This document shows, in pieces, positions 35,772 through 44,309 of a stretch of 64,000 bases of DNA. Both the position numbers and the translations under genes were made by a program. Below the pieces are notes generated by a model, which was not told where the DNA came from, ran no database searches, and saw only the letters and a program-made list of their open reading frames with translations. The number at the start of each line of letters is the position of its first letter. Position 1 is the first letter of the stretch. Source of the DNA: Nostoc sp. PCC 7107 (GTDB lineage Bacteria > Cyanobacteriota > Cyanobacteriia > Cyanobacteriales > Nostocaceae); the NCBI RefSeq assembly GCF_000316625.1, contig NC_019676.1, forward strand, positions 1,971,001 to 2,035,000. The letters run 5' to 3'.

Positions 35772-36446
35772 TTACTCTGAATATACACCAATCAAAGGAT
35801 TTGGTACAGGGAATGGTCGATTTTCTAAAATCTTAAATTGACCAGCTTCAGCATCATAAGCAAAAACTTCACCGCTCTCAATTTCATAAATCCACGCATG
35901 AAGAGTCAGTTGACCGCTGTGAAGTCGAGAACGAATAATTGGATGGGTTTCGAGATTTTCTATCTGCGTTAGTACATTCTGTTCAATGGCAATTTTTAAT
36001 AGCTTGTCAGGCGGATAATCTTTGTAGTTATCCATAACTAAGCGGCGAGTCGGTTCAGCGTAATGCCGCAACCAGTCATAAACTAAAGGCATTTGCTGTG
36101 CTAAACTACCTATTTGTAATAATCCTCTCATCGCACCACAATGAGAATGACCACAAATCACTATATCATCGATATTTAAAGCTTGAATTGCATATTCGAT
36201 TCCCGCAGCTTCAGCGCTATTAGGTGAGCCATAGGGCGGAATAATATTACCAACATTGCGGATAACAAATAAATCTCCAGGCTGACTCTGAGTGATTAAA
36301 AAAGGATCAATCCGAGAATCAGAGCAAGTAATAAATAATACTTCTGGATTTTGACCTTGTGATAAATTTTCAAATAATTCTCGATGTGTAATAAAATAAT
36401 TATCGTGAAATTCATTCAGCCCCGCAATGATGCGTTTAATTGGCAC
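35772..36446 (-). CDS. Beta-carbonic anhydrase
   Basis: A 224-residue beta-class carbonic anhydrase interconverting CO2 and bicarbonate. Zinc ligands and the Asp-Arg dyad are visible: CSDSRIDP, and GHSHCGAMRG with His and Cys. NVGNIIPPYG and the C-terminal IYEIESGEVFAYD agree. It lacks a carboxysomal-type C-terminal extension and a signal peptide. It follows the PII-like gene by 88 bases, downstream of the decayed sbtA, suggesting a former bicarbonate-uptake operon. Whether it works in the carboxysome or cytosol is unknown. Confidence 0.9.
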   Translation of the reverse strand: MPIKRIIAGLNEFHDNYFITHRELFENLSQGQNPEVLFITCSDSRIDPFLITQSQPGDLFVIRNVGNIIPPYGSPNSAEAAGIEYAIQALNIDDIVICGHSHCGAMRGLLQIGSLAQQMPLVYDWLRHYAEPTRRLVMDNYKDYPPDKLLKIAIEQNVLTQIENLETHPIIRSRLHSGQLTLHAWIYEIESGEVFAYDAEAGQFKILENRPFPVPNPLIGVYSE

Positions 36447-36534
36447 GGTTAAATACTCCTTAGTAATATTAGTAATAAGCTAAATGTGATTTTTAGAGAC
36501 GCTGATAGTATCAATACGTCTCCTCAGAGCTTAT

Positions 36535-36834
36535 CTAATGTGTAATCCATTTGGCATCAGAGACAATACACACACTTCCAAACTTTTCCAAAATTGCCTC
36601 AATTGCTGTTACTAATTCTTGTTCTTTTTCTTGTTCTTGTGTACAAACGCTCATCACATATCCATTGGTAAGTGCATGGGTTTCTAAATCATTAAAAACT
36701 TTACCTCTATCTACTTTACCTGTGACATATTCAATTGCTGTGTAACAAGAAATTCCGACCTTTTCTAAAATTTCTATAACCTTGATGATTTCTAAAGAGT
36801 TTGTCACTATTTCTATCTTTTTGATGGCTTCCAT
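36535..36834 (-). CDS. PII-like signalling protein associated with bicarbonate uptake (SbtB-like)
   Basis: A 99-residue ferredoxin-fold PII-like protein. It has KKIEIVTNSLEIIKVIEILE (beta1-alpha1), GVSCYT-type GISCYTAIEYVTGKVDRGKV (start of the T-loop) and VSDAKWITH at the C-terminus. The position, five bases after the stop of an sbtA remnant, is that of the SbtB/PII-like regulators that control bicarbonate transporters in response to adenine nucleotides. Its own coding frame is intact even though the transporter is not. Direct assignment as SbtB is inferred; it is shorter than the Synechocystis protein and lacks its Cys-containing C-terminal loop. Confidence 0.75.
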   Translation of the reverse strand: MEAIKKIEIVTNSLEIIKVIEILEKVGISCYTAIEYVTGKVDRGKVFNDLETHALTNGYVMSVCTQEQEKEQELVTAIEAILEKFGSVCIVSDAKWITH

Positions 36835-36838
36835 TTAG

Positions 36839-36993
36839 TTAAACTCCAATAGCTTTGATAATGTTGAAATACAAAGGAATACCAATAATAATGTTGAAAG
36901 GAAAAGTTAGAGCTAATACCATCGATACATATAAACTAGATTAGCTTCAGGAACAATTCCTATGAAATTCTGAAGTCTGGCTCCTGAATTATA
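36839..36993 (-). pseudogene. sbtA: Remnant of sodium-dependent bicarbonate transporter gene
   Basis: The minus strand reads SGARLQNFIGIVPEANLVY in one frame and then, shifted, VSMVLALTFPFNIIIGIPLY and FNIIKAIGV followed by TAA. SbtA proteins end with PEANPSxYxSMxLAxTFPFNxxxGIPLY, so these two pieces are one C-terminus broken by a frameshift near position 36926. Everything upstream in the gene is missing. The stop lies 4-5 bases before the PII-like gene start, as in sbtA-sbtB operons. Confidence 0.72.
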
Positions 36994-37289
36994 TTTTGCT
37001 AAATAATTCTTAATCAATTAAAGTAAATTGCGATCCACGTAAGTAGTCTTACTATGGGTACTGCTACTAGTACAGGTTGGAGGAAATAAACAGACCATCT
37101 GGAATTGCTAAAAGGCTTGTGGTGTCACTATTCTTTCTTTTTCCTTTTGATTCTTCACTTTTGCCTTGTTGTACTAGGTTTAAGGTAAATTAATTATATA
37201 GCTGGAACTATTACCGTGATTTTACGGTCAACGGTGTTTTACACTTTCAGTAAGACACCTGATATTGTCGAGGAAGTTAAGTGTTAAGC

Positions 37290-37853
37290 ATGAAATTGGG
37301 GTTCTTTAGCCAAGGATTAATGGGGATTGCCGCAACTTCTGTAGCTGCGTTGGGTATGATTGCAACTATCGATCAGCCCAGTTATGCGGGAGGGACTATC
37401 TTCAAGTGTGAAAAGCGTCAGGGTATACCGATAACAGTCGCTCAAACTCAAGATGGTAGGAAAGTCCCGATGATTCAATGGTCATCGCAGGATTACTTTA
37501 CTAGGGAATGGAATTCGGAACGCCGTTGTTATGAAGTATCGCGGAGATTTCAAAAAAGCTATGACAACGGTAAACTAAAGTATATTAAAACTGGCATCCT
37601 CCGAGGTGAACCGGTGGTATGTGCAGCGGTGAATCAAAATGCGCCTTGTACAGATAGTTCTTTGTTATTCACTCTCAAGCGTGGTAGTAATGCGAAGGCA
37701 ACCTTGAGAAGATTGATGAATCGTCGAGGATTAGTGGCTGGGAATGTACTCAATGAAAGTGGCGGAGACTCATTGAATATCGATTTTGATACATATCTGA
37801 ATCATGCTACAAATGAGCAAAATAGTGATATCAATCCAAATATTAATGAATAA
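37290..37853 (+). CDS. COP23-domain exported protein
   Basis: About 187 residues with an N-terminal signal peptide (LMGIAATSVAALGMIATI, cut after SYA) and then the COP23 domain (PF14218): FKCEKRQGIPITVAQTQDG, IQWSSQDYF and RRCYEVSRRFQ. COP23 was described as a circadian oscillating membrane-associated protein in cyanobacteria. Cys residues (CEKR, RRCYEV, VVCAAV, APCTD) may form disulfides. The ATG at 37290 is chosen; a GTG nine bases upstream is nearer to the AGGAAG site. It leads a run of exported proteins with two proteases downstream on the same strand. Confidence 0.85.
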   Translation: MKLGFFSQGLMGIAATSVAALGMIATIDQPSYAGGTIFKCEKRQGIPITVAQTQDGRKVPMIQWSSQDYFTREWNSERRCYEVSRRFQKSYDNGKLKYIKTGILRGEPVVCAAVNQNAPCTDSSLLFTLKRGSNAKATLRRLMNRRGLVAGNVLNESGGDSLNIDFDTYLNHATNEQNSDINPNINE

Positions 37854-37894
37854 AGATGCGATCGCTATTTCATATCCTTTGTAAATACAGATAG

Positions 37895-38683
37895 ATGAAT
37901 TGTTCTTTGTTGACGCTGGTTGTTTGTCTTGGCAGTATCCCCTTTACACTGTCGGCCTCAGCACCAGTTGTCAGTATTCCTGCACCAGATTATATTGCTC
38001 AGTCAGTCTCTATTTCCCAACAGGCGCGGTCTATTACCGTCAAAGTCATATCTTCCGATTTTTTGGGATCAGGTATTATATTACGTCGCAACGGTACGAC
38101 ATATACGGTGTTGACTAATGCTCATGTGTTACAAGCTGGTGATCCTCCCTATCGCGTGCAAACTTTGGATGGTAGGATTTATACAGCTAATTTACCTCGA
38201 CGCGTAAACTTCGGGAAAACCGATTTGGCTGTGTTGCAATTTAAAAGTGCAAACAGTATTTATACAGTAGCATCTTTTGGTGCATCTCCCACGCCAGGAG
38301 ATGAAGTATTTGCTGCGGGTTATCCAGCAGTGGAAGAAAGAGGGAAAAAACAAAGCTTTGCATTGACTACAGGTAAAGTGGGTTTAGTTTTAGCCAAACC
38401 GTTAGAAGGCGGTTATCAGCTAGGCTACACCAACAATATTAAAAACGGAATGAGTGGCGGCCCTTTATTAAATCGTCGGGGTCATGTGGTGGGAATCAAT
38501 GGGATGCAGGCTTATCCTTTGTGGGATCAACCTTCGGTGTTTGCTGATGGTTCTAAAGCTGAGGAAAGACTGCATCAAATGATTATTCGCCTGAGTTGGG
38601 CTGTACCGATAACAAAGGTAATACAAATGATGCCCAAAGCCGAAAAAACTACGGTTACTACTGTATTCAGTAAGGCTGATTAG
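37895..38683 (+). CDS. Exported trypsin-like serine protease 1
   Basis: A 262-residue S1/HtrA-like protease with a signal peptide (LLTLVVCLGSIPFTLSASA). The catalytic triad is visible: His in TNAHV, Asp in KTDLAVLQF and Ser in GMSGGPLL. No PDZ domain, so it differs from DegP/HtrA. It follows the COP23 gene by 41 bases and precedes a paralogous protease by 7, suggesting one operon. The proteases may process proteins in the periplasm; substrates are unknown. Confidence 0.85.
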   Translation: MNCSLLTLVVCLGSIPFTLSASAPVVSIPAPDYIAQSVSISQQARSITVKVISSDFLGSGIILRRNGTTYTVLTNAHVLQAGDPPYRVQTLDGRIYTANLPRRVNFGKTDLAVLQFKSANSIYTVASFGASPTPGDEVFAAGYPAVEERGKKQSFALTTGKVGLVLAKPLEGGYQLGYTNNIKNGMSGGPLLNRRGHVVGINGMQAYPLWDQPSVFADGSKAEERLHQMIIRLSWAVPITKVIQMMPKAEKTTVTTVFSKAD

Positions 38684-38690
38684 AGGTCAG

Positions 38691-39494
38691 ATGATGAGAC
38701 TTAATCGTGGATTAACAACAGCAATTATCGGAGTAGCGATCGCCTTTACGCAAGTAGAAATTGCTCGACCCTTAACTGCTCAAGATGTCACCAATCTTGC
38801 TAAAGATATTACTGTATTGATTAGTGGCCCTAAACTCGGTTCTGGAGTCATTATTTACCGCAAAGGCAAAACTTACAGTGTTCTCACCAATTGGCACGTT
38901 GTTGATGAGTCAGGAACCTATACCATTCAAACGCGGGATCAGACTCAGTATCAAATCTCACCAACATCAATCACCCGTGTGCCAGAAGCGGATTTAGCAG
39001 TTTTACAGTTTAACAGCGATAAGGCACATAACGTTGCTATTTTCGGTAATTCTGATGCCACAAGAGAAGGAACAACTGTATATGTATCCGGCGCACCAGA
39101 ACCATTAAATGGCATTCAAAGCCGGACTGTGTTAGTTCCAATGGGACAAATTATTGGTACAAATTCTCAAGACAAAGAAGGTTACACCTTAATTTACAGC
39201 AACACTACTCATAGTGGTATGAGTGGTGGCCCAGTATTAGACGACAATGGGCGTTTAATTGGGATTCACGGACGGGGCGCTAGAGATGACGATAATCTCA
39301 AAGTTGGTTTTAACCTCGGCATTCCCATCAAATTTTTGCTCAATTCCAAAGCCGTCAGCACTTTAAAATTGACAATTCCCATTGCTCAAACCAAAGACAA
39401 ACCTGCATCTGCAAATGTTCCTACCATTGGAAGACCCAGTGTAATCAATGGTTCTGGTGGAGCCGCAGGTTCTTGTCCTGGTAGAATTTGCTAA
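38691..39494 (+). CDS. Exported trypsin-like serine protease 2
   Basis: A 267-residue paralogue of the preceding gene. It has a signal peptide (TAIIGVAIAFTQVEIARPLTA), His in TNWHVV, Asp in EADLAVLQF and Ser in SGMSGGPVL. The C-terminal 35 residues add a low-complexity tail ending GGAAGSCPGRIC with two Cys. The ATGATG start is 7 bases after the upstream stop. The next exported gene follows 34 bases later. Confidence 0.85.
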   Translation: MMRLNRGLTTAIIGVAIAFTQVEIARPLTAQDVTNLAKDITVLISGPKLGSGVIIYRKGKTYSVLTNWHVVDESGTYTIQTRDQTQYQISPTSITRVPEADLAVLQFNSDKAHNVAIFGNSDATREGTTVYVSGAPEPLNGIQSRTVLVPMGQIIGTNSQDKEGYTLIYSNTTHSGMSGGPVLDDNGRLIGIHGRGARDDDNLKVGFNLGIPIKFLLNSKAVSTLKLTIPIAQTKDKPASANVPTIGRPSVINGSGGAAGSCPGRIC

Positions 39495-39528
39495 TTATTA
39501 CATCTTTTTTACGTCACGAATTTTTAAG

Positions 39529-40257
39529 ATGAAAAAGTTTTTAAGATTTAGCCTTTTAACTGTATTACTATTGCCAACATTGCCAAATTTGGATGGCAAA
39601 AAAGCGATCGCTCAAAGTGCAATTGATGAAGATAAACTCAATACTGTGAATGGGATGCCTTGGGCTGGTGGTGGTTTGCCTTTTAGTAAACTCGTTAATA
39701 TTCAAGATACCCTGGTAAATTTCGCTTTAGGCAAAGTAGTCATTGATGCCCACGGTGAAGATCCATTAAGCAGTTTGATTAAAAGCCCCTTTAACGGCCC
39801 CCGTCCCGGTAGATTTGTCGTTGTTTCTCTTTGGGGAAGCAAAATTGAAGGCTGCTTTGCCAAAATTGTTGTGCAAACAGCCCCCAGCAATGGCCAAGCT
39901 ATATTAGATGAAATTGCACCCACAACAATAGAGTTAGGTATTGATGGCCAAATTCTCCAGTTAACTCCTGTTCCTAATAGCAAAGTCAGAGGCTTTTCTG
40001 GCAAGTATACATATACAGAATATGAAAATAATCAAAACGTTTCATATAACAATACTTGGTATATGTCAGATACTTTGTTTGCCATTAATGCCGATGCTGC
40101 TAATATTTTACGCAAAGCTCCAGCAAAAGAAATTCGTGCGCGGTTAACTTTTGCCAATGGTGATACTAAAGTTTTTCCCATCGGTAAGGGAACAGTGAGA
40201 CATTGGCAAGAAGCTTATGGGTTTAATAGTGCTTGTACTGCACCTAGTCAGCCGTAA
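39529..40257 (+). CDS. Exported hypothetical protein
   Basis: A 242-residue protein from the ATG at 39529; the longer frame starting in the protease tail is discarded. It has a signal peptide (MKKFLRFSLLTVLLLPTLP, cut near AIAQS). The mature part has no domain I recognise, with the stretch VNIQDTLVNFALGKVVIDAH and a single Cys pair (EGCFAK, SACTAP). Position after two proteases suggests a co-expressed substrate, inhibitor or partner; this is inference only. Confidence 0.7.
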   Translation: MKKFLRFSLLTVLLLPTLPNLDGKKAIAQSAIDEDKLNTVNGMPWAGGGLPFSKLVNIQDTLVNFALGKVVIDAHGEDPLSSLIKSPFNGPRPGRFVVVSLWGSKIEGCFAKIVVQTAPSNGQAILDEIAPTTIELGIDGQILQLTPVPNSKVRGFSGKYTYTEYENNQNVSYNNTWYMSDTLFAINADAANILRKAPAKEIRARLTFANGDTKVFPIGKGTVRHWQEAYGFNSACTAPSQP

Positions 40258-40415
40258 ATAAGGCAAAAGGTAAAAGGCAAAAGTTAAAAGAATAGATGCT
40301 ATGCCGTAGTTAAAAAACTATAATTAATAGCTAATTGCTGGTAATTTTCAAACCTAGCGATTAGCTATTTTTGTTTTTATGAAAATTCCTAAATATAAAC
40401 AATAGTCAATAATTT

Positions 40416-40913
40416 ATGGATGAGTCATTGGAACCATCACTAAGATTGCCACCAGAGAAACCTGTAGGAGAGATTGTTTGGATAGCAGGAGGAGAAGTTG
40501 ATGAGTGTTCGGTTTCATTGCGATTTTGGAGTGATGATTTGGTTCCAGATGACGTGACAGACCTTCTTGGTATTAACCCTACTCAGTCATACAAGAAGGG
40601 TGATATTTTTCGAGGCAAAGTCTATGATCGAATCCGTAAAGTTGGATTCTGGGTATATCGTGTTAAAAGATGTGCAGGTGTCAGTCTTGAAGATCAGATC
40701 AATACTTTATTTGACCAATTACCTGTGGATCTTGGTGTATGGTACAAACTGACGACTAAGTTTGATGCTGATTTATTCTGCGGATTATGGTTGAAGCGGT
40801 GGAATCGTGGACTTGATTTTTCACCGCAAACGCTTCAGCGAATTAGTGAAAGAGGTTTGAGTCTTAGTCTAGACACTGAAGGGGTGACAAAGCGGCTGAA
40901 GCCAAGAAAATAG
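40416..40913 (+). CDS. DUF4279 protein, 3' end replaced by an IS insertion
   Basis: A 165-residue frame whose first about 152 residues match DUF4279 (SLRFWSDDLVPDDVTDLLGI and PTQSYKKGDIF), a domain of unknown function often in contact-dependent or immunity-type contexts. The last 13 residues (TEGVTKRLKPRK) are read from the inserted element. Excising the element at the 9-bp duplication restores SLSLDIYFNYDEKDS and a stop at 42185-42187, so the old C-terminus can be reconstructed. Whether the altered protein still folds is unknown. Confidence 0.75.
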   Translation: MDESLEPSLRLPPEKPVGEIVWIAGGEVDECSVSLRFWSDDLVPDDVTDLLGINPTQSYKKGDIFRGKVYDRIRKVGFWVYRVKRCAGVSLEDQINTLFDQLPVDLGVWYKLTTKFDADLFCGLWLKRWNRGLDFSPQTLQRISERGLSLSLDTEGVTKRLKPRK

Positions 40914-42146
40914 AGGAGCGTGACCGTTTTGGGGTAAAAAAGATAGGTCAGGTATTCTCAACAAGACCTATCAAATGATAATGTTACCTAAATTCTACCA
41001 AAACTGCTTTCAAAATGTACTGACACCCGCACAGTACAAGATGCTAGAAATCTTACTAATGCTATTGCAATTTCATAAAACTGTGACAATTGAGAAACTA
41101 GCAACAGTATTTCCACAACCGATAAAATTTGAAAGTCGGAGGCGGAGTATACAAAGATTTTTACTACTACCTCAGTTGTCGATTCCATATCTGTGGTTTC
41201 CCCTGCTCAAACGATGGGTGAAAAATAGTCTGAAAAGAGGAGAGAAACGGCTAATATTTGCGATTGATAGAACACAATGGCGTTCACAAAATGTATTTGT
41301 AATTAGTTTAATAGAACAAAAAAGAGCAATACCTGTGTACTGGCTATTGTTACCTAAAAAAGGATGTAGCAATTTGGGAGAGCAGAAAAAATTAATTCGT
41401 CCACTATTGCAGTTATTTAAGGGATATCAAATGCTGGTACTGGGAGATAGAGAATTCCACAGTATAAAACTAGCAAATTGGTTACATAGCAAGGGCATTG
41501 ACTTTGTATTGCGTCAGAAACAAGGTACTTATATTCGGCAAGAAAACCAATCACACCAACGCTTACAATCTTTGGGATTAACTCCTGGCATCTCGTTTTT
41601 TTTGACAGGGATTCAAGCAACTAAACAGAAAGGGTTTGCCAATTTTAATCTCGCCGGATATTACAAGCGCAAATATCGTGGAGTTGTTGAGCCTGCTGGC
41701 TGGTTTTTATTAACTAACCTTGATAGTCTCAAAGATGCCATTAAAGCATTTAAGTTGCGGAGTGGTATCGAAGCCATGTTTAAAGATTGTAAAACTGGGG
41801 GGTATAATCTCGAATCTACTTATGCTGATGGTCAACGTTTGATAGCACTGATTTTATTAATTGCTATTGCCTATACTTGTGCTATTTTAGTTGGTCGTAA
41901 TTCTCGCTCCTCTGGACTACAAAAATATGTTGGTCGTCTGAAGGAGTTACAACGATTGCACCGCCGACATAGTGCTTTTTGGATTGGTTTGTATGGTCAG
42001 TTATGGGTAGGGGCAATGGAATTTTGGGCTGATTTAGCTCATGAATTGATGCGCCTCAAGCCCAGTAAACTGCCATATTTTCAACAAGGTCTACGGGCTA
42101 TGACTCTTATCCAGTCTGCTTTATAACTTTTTTGTCACCCCTTCAG
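40876..42146 (+). mobile_element. Complete IS4-family insertion sequence
   Basis: A 1271-bp element. The ends are perfect 16-bp inverted repeats: CTGAAGGGGTGACAAA at 40876-40891 and its complement at 42131-42146. Both sides are flanked by GTCTAGACA (40867-40875 and 42147-42155), a 9-bp target duplication that includes the palindrome GTCTAGAC. It carries one transposase gene on the plus strand. The intact ends and duplication indicate recent insertion. Family assignment to IS4 rests on the transposase. Confidence 0.92.
40975..42126 (+). CDS. IS4-family transposase
   Basis: A 383-residue DDE transposase. The three catalytic positions are Asp in IFAIDRTQW, Asp in VLGDREFH and Glu in RSGIEAMFKDCKTGG, the last within the Y/S-REK-like signature of IS4. 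The reading frame is complete, from an ATG 99 bases inside the left end to a stop 20 bases before the right end. The element is therefore probably functional. Confidence 0.9.
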   Translation: MIMLPKFYQNCFQNVLTPAQYKMLEILLMLLQFHKTVTIEKLATVFPQPIKFESRRRSIQRFLLLPQLSIPYLWFPLLKRWVKNSLKRGEKRLIFAIDRTQWRSQNVFVISLIEQKRAIPVYWLLLPKKGCSNLGEQKKLIRPLLQLFKGYQMLVLGDREFHSIKLANWLHSKGIDFVLRQKQGTYIRQENQSHQRLQSLGLTPGISFFLTGIQATKQKGFANFNLAGYYKRKYRGVVEPAGWFLLTNLDSLKDAIKAFKLRSGIEAMFKDCKTGGYNLESTYADGQRLIALILLIAIAYTCAILVGRNSRSSGLQKYVGRLKELQRLHRRHSAFWIGLYGQLWVGAMEFWADLAHELMRLKPSKLPYFQQGLRAMTLIQSAL

Positions 42147-42154
42147 GTCTAGAC

Positions 42155-42187
42155 ATTTACTTTAATTATGATGAGAAGGATTCTTGA
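42155..42187 (+). pseudogene. Severed 3' end of the DUF4279 gene
   Basis: Immediately after the right copy of the target duplication, the host frame continues as IYFNYDEKDS and TGA. It joins in frame to the upstream part when the IS and one duplication are removed. Confidence 0.8.
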
Positions 42188-42190
42188 GAA

Positions 42191-42220
42191 TGTTGGGTTC
42201 CGTTCCTCCACCCAACCTAC
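42191..42220. repeat. Dispersed small inverted repeat, copy 2
   Basis: TGTTGGGTTCCG then CCACCCAACCTAC, close to the copy at 7490-7522 (stem GTTGGGT/ACCCAAC). Confidence 0.6.
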
Positions 42221-42223
42221 ACC

Positions 42224-42251
42224 TTTTTACTTTTTACTTTTTACTTTTTAG
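42224..42251. repeat. Heptamer tandem repeat TTTTTAC
   Basis: Three TTTTTAC units and a fourth TTTTTAG, abutting and overlapping the lptC stop. Same type as at 57637-57664 on the other strand. Confidence 0.8.
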
Positions 42252-43510
42252 TTCTTCGGTGTTGGTGATTCAGGAATAATTTCTGTCACCACTCGATTAC
42301 CTGTTTTACCGCCACTAACAACAATATTTTCTGTTTCCAGATTACCAACGGCGGTGTCTCCATTGAAAGTTAAAGCTGGAGATACTTGTTTATAAACTAC
42401 ATTTCCCTGTGCTTCTAGTAACTTTTTATCGAGATACCAAGTTAAATTCTGGGATTTTAAAGACTGTCGACGCTGACCAACGGCGTTAACATTACCTACT
42501 AAATAAACCGTTTTTTGCGGTATTTTCATTTCAGCTTGATTACCTGTCACCGTCAATTTTTCCGCACGGTGGAAGACGCGAACCGCAGAATTTGTCCTGA
42601 CGTTTTCTGCATTCATATCCCAGATCATGGAGTTACTCAAGATTTGTACTGGTGGGTCTAATAAATCGGCCTGGGCATTTTGTTTAATGGTAACAATCTT
42701 TGTTTTTAAGTTAACTTCGGCGGAATTACCTCGGCCACGATCTGTGATTTGATTATTTTTATAACGTTCAAATTGTAAAGGGCGATCGCCAATTAATTGT
42801 TCTTGTTTAATCTGCCAAATTAAATGCTCAGTCCGCATTCGTAATTGGGGATCAGTAGAATTGGCCACAACTTTACCGAAAAAATCTACTACTTGGGCGC
42901 GGGTTTTAACTCTTGCTTCTTGCGCTACTGCTTGTAACTGTTTATGCTTACCGTTGATTTGATTGCGAACAATTAATAAATCTTCTTTGGGTAGCCATTC
43001 CATTTCATTTCCTTGTAAAACCACGCCATTATTAGGGTCTGTGGCCAAGATTTTTCCTTTGAGAAATAGCCGTTTACCATCTTGTTGAATATCTGCTTGG
43101 TCTGCTTTAATTTGATAAATTACTTTGCCATCTTGATATAACTCTCCATAAGGACTTTCGGCTTGACCAATTTCTTTTTCTTTGGTGTAAACTGCCTGTT
43201 TTGCGCGGACTTTCCACAGCGGTCGCCCTACTTCATCAGCTTGTTCTAAAGTTACATCAAAAAAGGTTAAGTTACTCTCTGAATCCGCTGCTGAACGTTG
43301 GTTGTTTTGATTAGAGCTTGTGGAAGATTTACCGCCACAAGCTCCTAAACTCATCATTAATAGTAGAGTTAAAGGCAGGTAATACCAATTTGTTTTGATT
43401 TGAATAAAACTAGCAAAAGGAAATGTATGAAAGCCGGGGTATGTATTTGTTCTTCCCCCCATAAATCTTAACTTTCTTTTTGCTATTTGCCTGCCTTGCT
43501 GATGCTTCAT
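42248..43510 (-). CDS. lptC: LptC/YrbK-like lipoprotein for LPS export
   Basis: A 420-residue, likely lipid-anchored periplasmic protein of the cyanobacterial LptC type, which bridges the inner-membrane ABC transporter and LptA in lipopolysaccharide transport. The lipobox is LGAC in LLLMMSLGACGGKS, followed by LTFFDVTLEQADEVGRPLWK, the start of the OstA-like beta-jellyroll units that repeat to the end. It is longer than proteobacterial LptC, as usual in cyanobacteria. The ATG at 43510 overlaps the NYN stop by 4 bases (ATGA); a start further in, nearer the lipobox, would give a more normal signal peptide. Confidence 0.85.
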   Translation of the reverse strand: MKHQQGRQIAKRKLRFMGGRTNTYPGFHTFPFASFIQIKTNWYYLPLTLLLMMSLGACGGKSSTSSNQNNQRSAADSESNLTFFDVTLEQADEVGRPLWKVRAKQAVYTKEKEIGQAESPYGELYQDGKVIYQIKADQADIQQDGKRLFLKGKILATDPNNGVVLQGNEMEWLPKEDLLIVRNQINGKHKQLQAVAQEARVKTRAQVVDFFGKVVANSTDPQLRMRTEHLIWQIKQEQLIGDRPLQFERYKNNQITDRGRGNSAEVNLKTKIVTIKQNAQADLLDPPVQILSNSMIWDMNAENVRTNSAVRVFHRAEKLTVTGNQAEMKIPQKTVYLVGNVNAVGQRRQSLKSQNLTWYLDKKLLEAQGNVVYKQVSPALTFNGDTAVGNLETENIVVSGGKTGNRVVTEIIPESPTPKN

Positions 43511-44148
43511 GTATCTTGAATTTCTAGATGTCCATCATGGTCTGTGGGGTCATCCAAAAAACCCATTCCCGACAAAGGGCGATATGGGTAACTCTGGCGA
43601 GGAGTTTTTTGGATATCTTCTTTGATAGCTTCTAAATCAATGTAGCGATCGCTCACATTAATTAAGCTATCACTGGTCATTGAGCGTAAACTCACAACCT
43701 CTACCCTGACACCACGATAGCTTACAGAATTAACAGCGTAGGCTAAATCCCCATCACCACTCACCAAAACCGCCGTATCATAGGAATCTACCAAAGCCAT
43801 CATATCAACGGCTATTTCGACATCTAAGTTGGCTTTTTTAGAACCATCTGGTAGCTGTACTAAGTCTTTAGCGATGACTCGATAACCATTCCGCCGCATC
43901 CACAACAAAAAACCTTGTTGCTTTTCGTTGGTTCTATCTACACCTGTGTAGAAAAATGCCCGCAACAGTCTAGATCCACCTGTTAAACGACATAATAACT
44001 TGGTGTAATCAATTTCAATTCCTAATTGCAAGGCAGCGTAAAATAGATTTGATCCATCAATAAATATGGCGACTCGACCTCGATTCTCTAAAACTTGTTC
44101 TGGCGTAAATATCGAGTCGTTTTCTAAATTATTCAACATTGTTGTCAT
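43507..44148 (-). CDS. NYN-domain RNase-like protein, LabA-like
   Basis: A 213-residue NYN (DUF88/PIN-like) protein. Acidic active-site motifs are VAIFIDGSNLFYAA, KKANLDVEIAVDMMAL and VLVSGDGDLAYAV. It resembles LabA, which in Synechococcus dampens clock output (KaiC-dependent); whether this is the true orthologue or one of several paralogues is uncertain. It overlaps lptC by 4 bases, so they are translated together, although no functional link is clear. The metG gene ends 162 bases upstream. Confidence 0.85.
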   Translation of the reverse strand: MTTMLNNLENDSIFTPEQVLENRGRVAIFIDGSNLFYAALQLGIEIDYTKLLCRLTGGSRLLRAFFYTGVDRTNEKQQGFLLWMRRNGYRVIAKDLVQLPDGSKKANLDVEIAVDMMALVDSYDTAVLVSGDGDLAYAVNSVSYRGVRVEVVSLRSMTSDSLINVSDRYIDLEAIKEDIQKTPRQSYPYRPLSGMGFLDDPTDHDGHLEIQDT

Positions 44149-44309
44149 ACCTCATTTTTATCTTGTTATTTTTGATACGAATTTCCAACTTTTACATTTA
44201 GTTAGAGAGTTTTATGATAATTTTCCGGGGCTATTATTTAAGTTCGGCCCCGATAAAATTTTGGCGAGATTTGAGAGATTAGAAAATTGTCTGAAAGAGA
44301 TTAAAAAAA

